Shown here in pieces: positions 62,641-64,000 of a stretch of 64,000 bases of DNA. The stretch comes from Spongilla lacustris (lineage: Eukaryota; Porifera; Demospongiae; Spongillida; Spongillidae). The notes beneath the pieces were generated by a model. It saw only the letters and a list, made by a program, of their open reading frames with translations. It was not told the DNA's origin and searched no databases. The stretch covers positions 15,533,427 through 15,597,426 of the forward strand of contig OX442417.1 of assembly GCA_949361645.1 (NCBI GenBank), given 5' to 3'. Numbering within the stretch: position 1 is the first letter of the stretch; each line of letters starts with the position of its first letter. The translations under genes and the position numbers were made by a program.

Positions 62641-64000
62641 CACTTTAGATAGCATTTCATATAAATTTAAGCATTGTGTTGTCTGTTACTGCAAAGGTGA
62701 CCTTTTATGTCATATCTTGAATAAAGGTTTATTTACATGAAGTAGGGGGCGTGGATAATATTATTCATAAGGTGGGCGTGTCTATCACTTATTTGCCTGG
62801 CCAGTGCAGAGGAGATGGAAGGGGAGACTGCTCTCTGCCTCCCCTCCCTCCTCCCTCCCCTCAAGATGAGCATTTTTTTATTAAGTGTTGTCTGTTACCA
62901 CAAAGGTGACCTTTTATGTCATATCCTGAATAAAGGTTAAATGTTTAATTAATAAAAGGTTTAAAGGTTTAATTTTTTTATGTAGTTGAAACTGGTTTGA
63001 GTTAGCATAGAAAATGCCAACAGAACGCCTAGTTTGATTTTTCCCATCTCACAACTTTTCCATTTTGCACTAATTCATCATTATTCACATCATGCAGAGT
63101 AATGTTTCCATAGACCACAATCACATGGTATTCACCAAAGTACCCTAGCCTGAAACAATGTTGTTGTATAATGTGTAGTAGCCACAAAAAGGAGGCAGAA
63201 TGTAAGATGATCAAAGCCAGAATCTACTTGTACTGTAGAGCCCCCCCCCCCCCCCCCCCCCCCAACGAAAAATAAAGGCTGGTGTTTAAACGAGCGTATT
63301 GTTGTAACCATTAACACTAGCGCGTACCAGTTTCAACATTCCTGGAAAGAAATGGTGCTCTAACAAGATTTTGATGAATGGCGCGCAGCAGTGCTTGAGA
63401 TTACGACAACACGCTCGTTCAAACAGGAGCCATTATTTTTTTGTGGTAGGGGAAGGGGCTTAGTACACATACACAATGGTACTTCCAGACCGAAGTACAA
63501 AAATAATAATAATAAAACCAGATCATCCTACAGCCACAAATAACCAACCACCAATGATTTCATCAAATTAAAATTAAAAAAATAGTGCTCAGTTTTGTTG
63601 GCTGTGTGGTAAGTAACTATGACAACTGGTGGGAGTGGGCAGGTGGAGTAGGTACTACTTCTTATTATGTACGTTTAGACTTACATTATTGTGTCCTTGA
63701 AGTTCCACATGCACACTGCAATCTGTGGGCCCTACAGCTGTCTATTGATGTAAAATTTTCCTATGTAAAGTGCTTGGATAGTGTTGTGTGCATGTCTGCA
63801 GGGCAGAATTAAGTGTGGCTGGGGAGGAGGTCCTGGGATGTTGCTTAGTCTGGGCCCCAGACCATCGCAAGTGTAGATGGTGTTACATCACACAGCTATT
63901 GTGCCCAGATGCAGATGTTGATGGGAGTGTTGTGTGGCTACGTGCAGTATTGGCAGTACCTATAGTTGTTAATGTCACATTGGTCTTGAGGTCTCTGCAG
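62641..64000. other. Aconitase intron, continuing off the window
   Basis: No further aconitase exon recognised. A ~60-bp segment (TGTCTGTTACTGCAAAGGTG and on to AATAAAGG) occurs twice, at 62678 and 62888. A C homopolymer is at 63241-63263. The window ends in GAGGTCTCTGCAG, which could be the next splice acceptor. Confidence 0.5.
63262..63466. mobile_element. MITE with GTTTAAACGAGCGT arms
   Basis: Left arm AATAAAGGCTGGTGTTTAAA with CGAGCGTATTGTTGTAA; the right arm is its imperfect inverse TTACGACAACACGCTCG ending in GGAGCCATTATTTTTTTG. A related half (GTGTTTAAACGAGCGTATCG) is at 39627 inside the 5.78-kb element. Confidence 0.7.

Overview
The window is nuclear DNA from a multicellular animal. 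Genes are split by short GT-AG introns, four protein families typical of animals are present (SPPL2-type intramembrane protease, cytosolic aconitase/IRP1, DH-PH-MORN alsin, C2H2 zinc fingers), and intergenic DNA is dense in microsatellites, polypyrimidine tracts and small inverted-repeat transposons. An early-branching marine invertebrate such as a demosponge is a reasonable guess, but only a guess: nothing here fixes the species. A 200-N gap sits inside a G homopolymer (55000-55199), as in a scaffolded assembly.

Layout. 1-7.7 kb: a minus-strand SPPL2-like signal peptide peptidase gene in at least ten exons (1926-4668; the 5' end is not found), followed by polypyrimidine DNA. 7.7-15.7 kb: no convincing gene; a hAT-like element, a 0.5-kb inverted duplication with a third copy, and several MITEs. 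15.8-26.3 kb: two near-identical aldo/keto reductase genes on the plus strand, enclosing a plus-strand leucine-rich-repeat gene and a minus-strand pyruvate kinase fragment; a minisatellite split by a transposon and a hAT-like element with an 8-bp target duplication lie between them. 26.6-57.2 kb: a tandem array of three increasingly truncated segmental-duplication units (about 26562-39244, 45025-56002 and 56003-57190). The complete ones carry an alsin fragment, a minus-strand C2H2 zinc-finger gene, a small conserved ORF and a decayed Ty3/Gypsy pol fragment. 58-64 kb: the 5' two-fifths or so of a cytosolic aconitase/IRP1 gene on the plus strand, with a 1-kb CCCCT-type repeat in its last visible intron; it runs off the right edge.

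The most informative feature is the tandem array. Because the units are paralogous, each works as an empty-site control for transposons inserted in another. This defines the ends and target duplications of four elements: a 2.27-kb fold-back palindrome (30550-32821), a 0.82-kb fold-back (50130-50951), a 5.78-kb element with CATAGGCGGCGGA ends (39245-45024) and a 0.70-kb relative (45170-45867). The last two share a terminal motif and 5-bp target duplications. The 5.78-kb element itself holds a 1.66-kb perfect-centre palindrome with Tc1/mariner-like ends and a second copy of the hAT-like element.

Two otherwise well conserved genes (SPPL2-like and aconitase) each carry a single-base deletion in a short homopolymer that breaks the reading frame. 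These look more like consensus errors than dead genes, but the sequence alone cannot decide.
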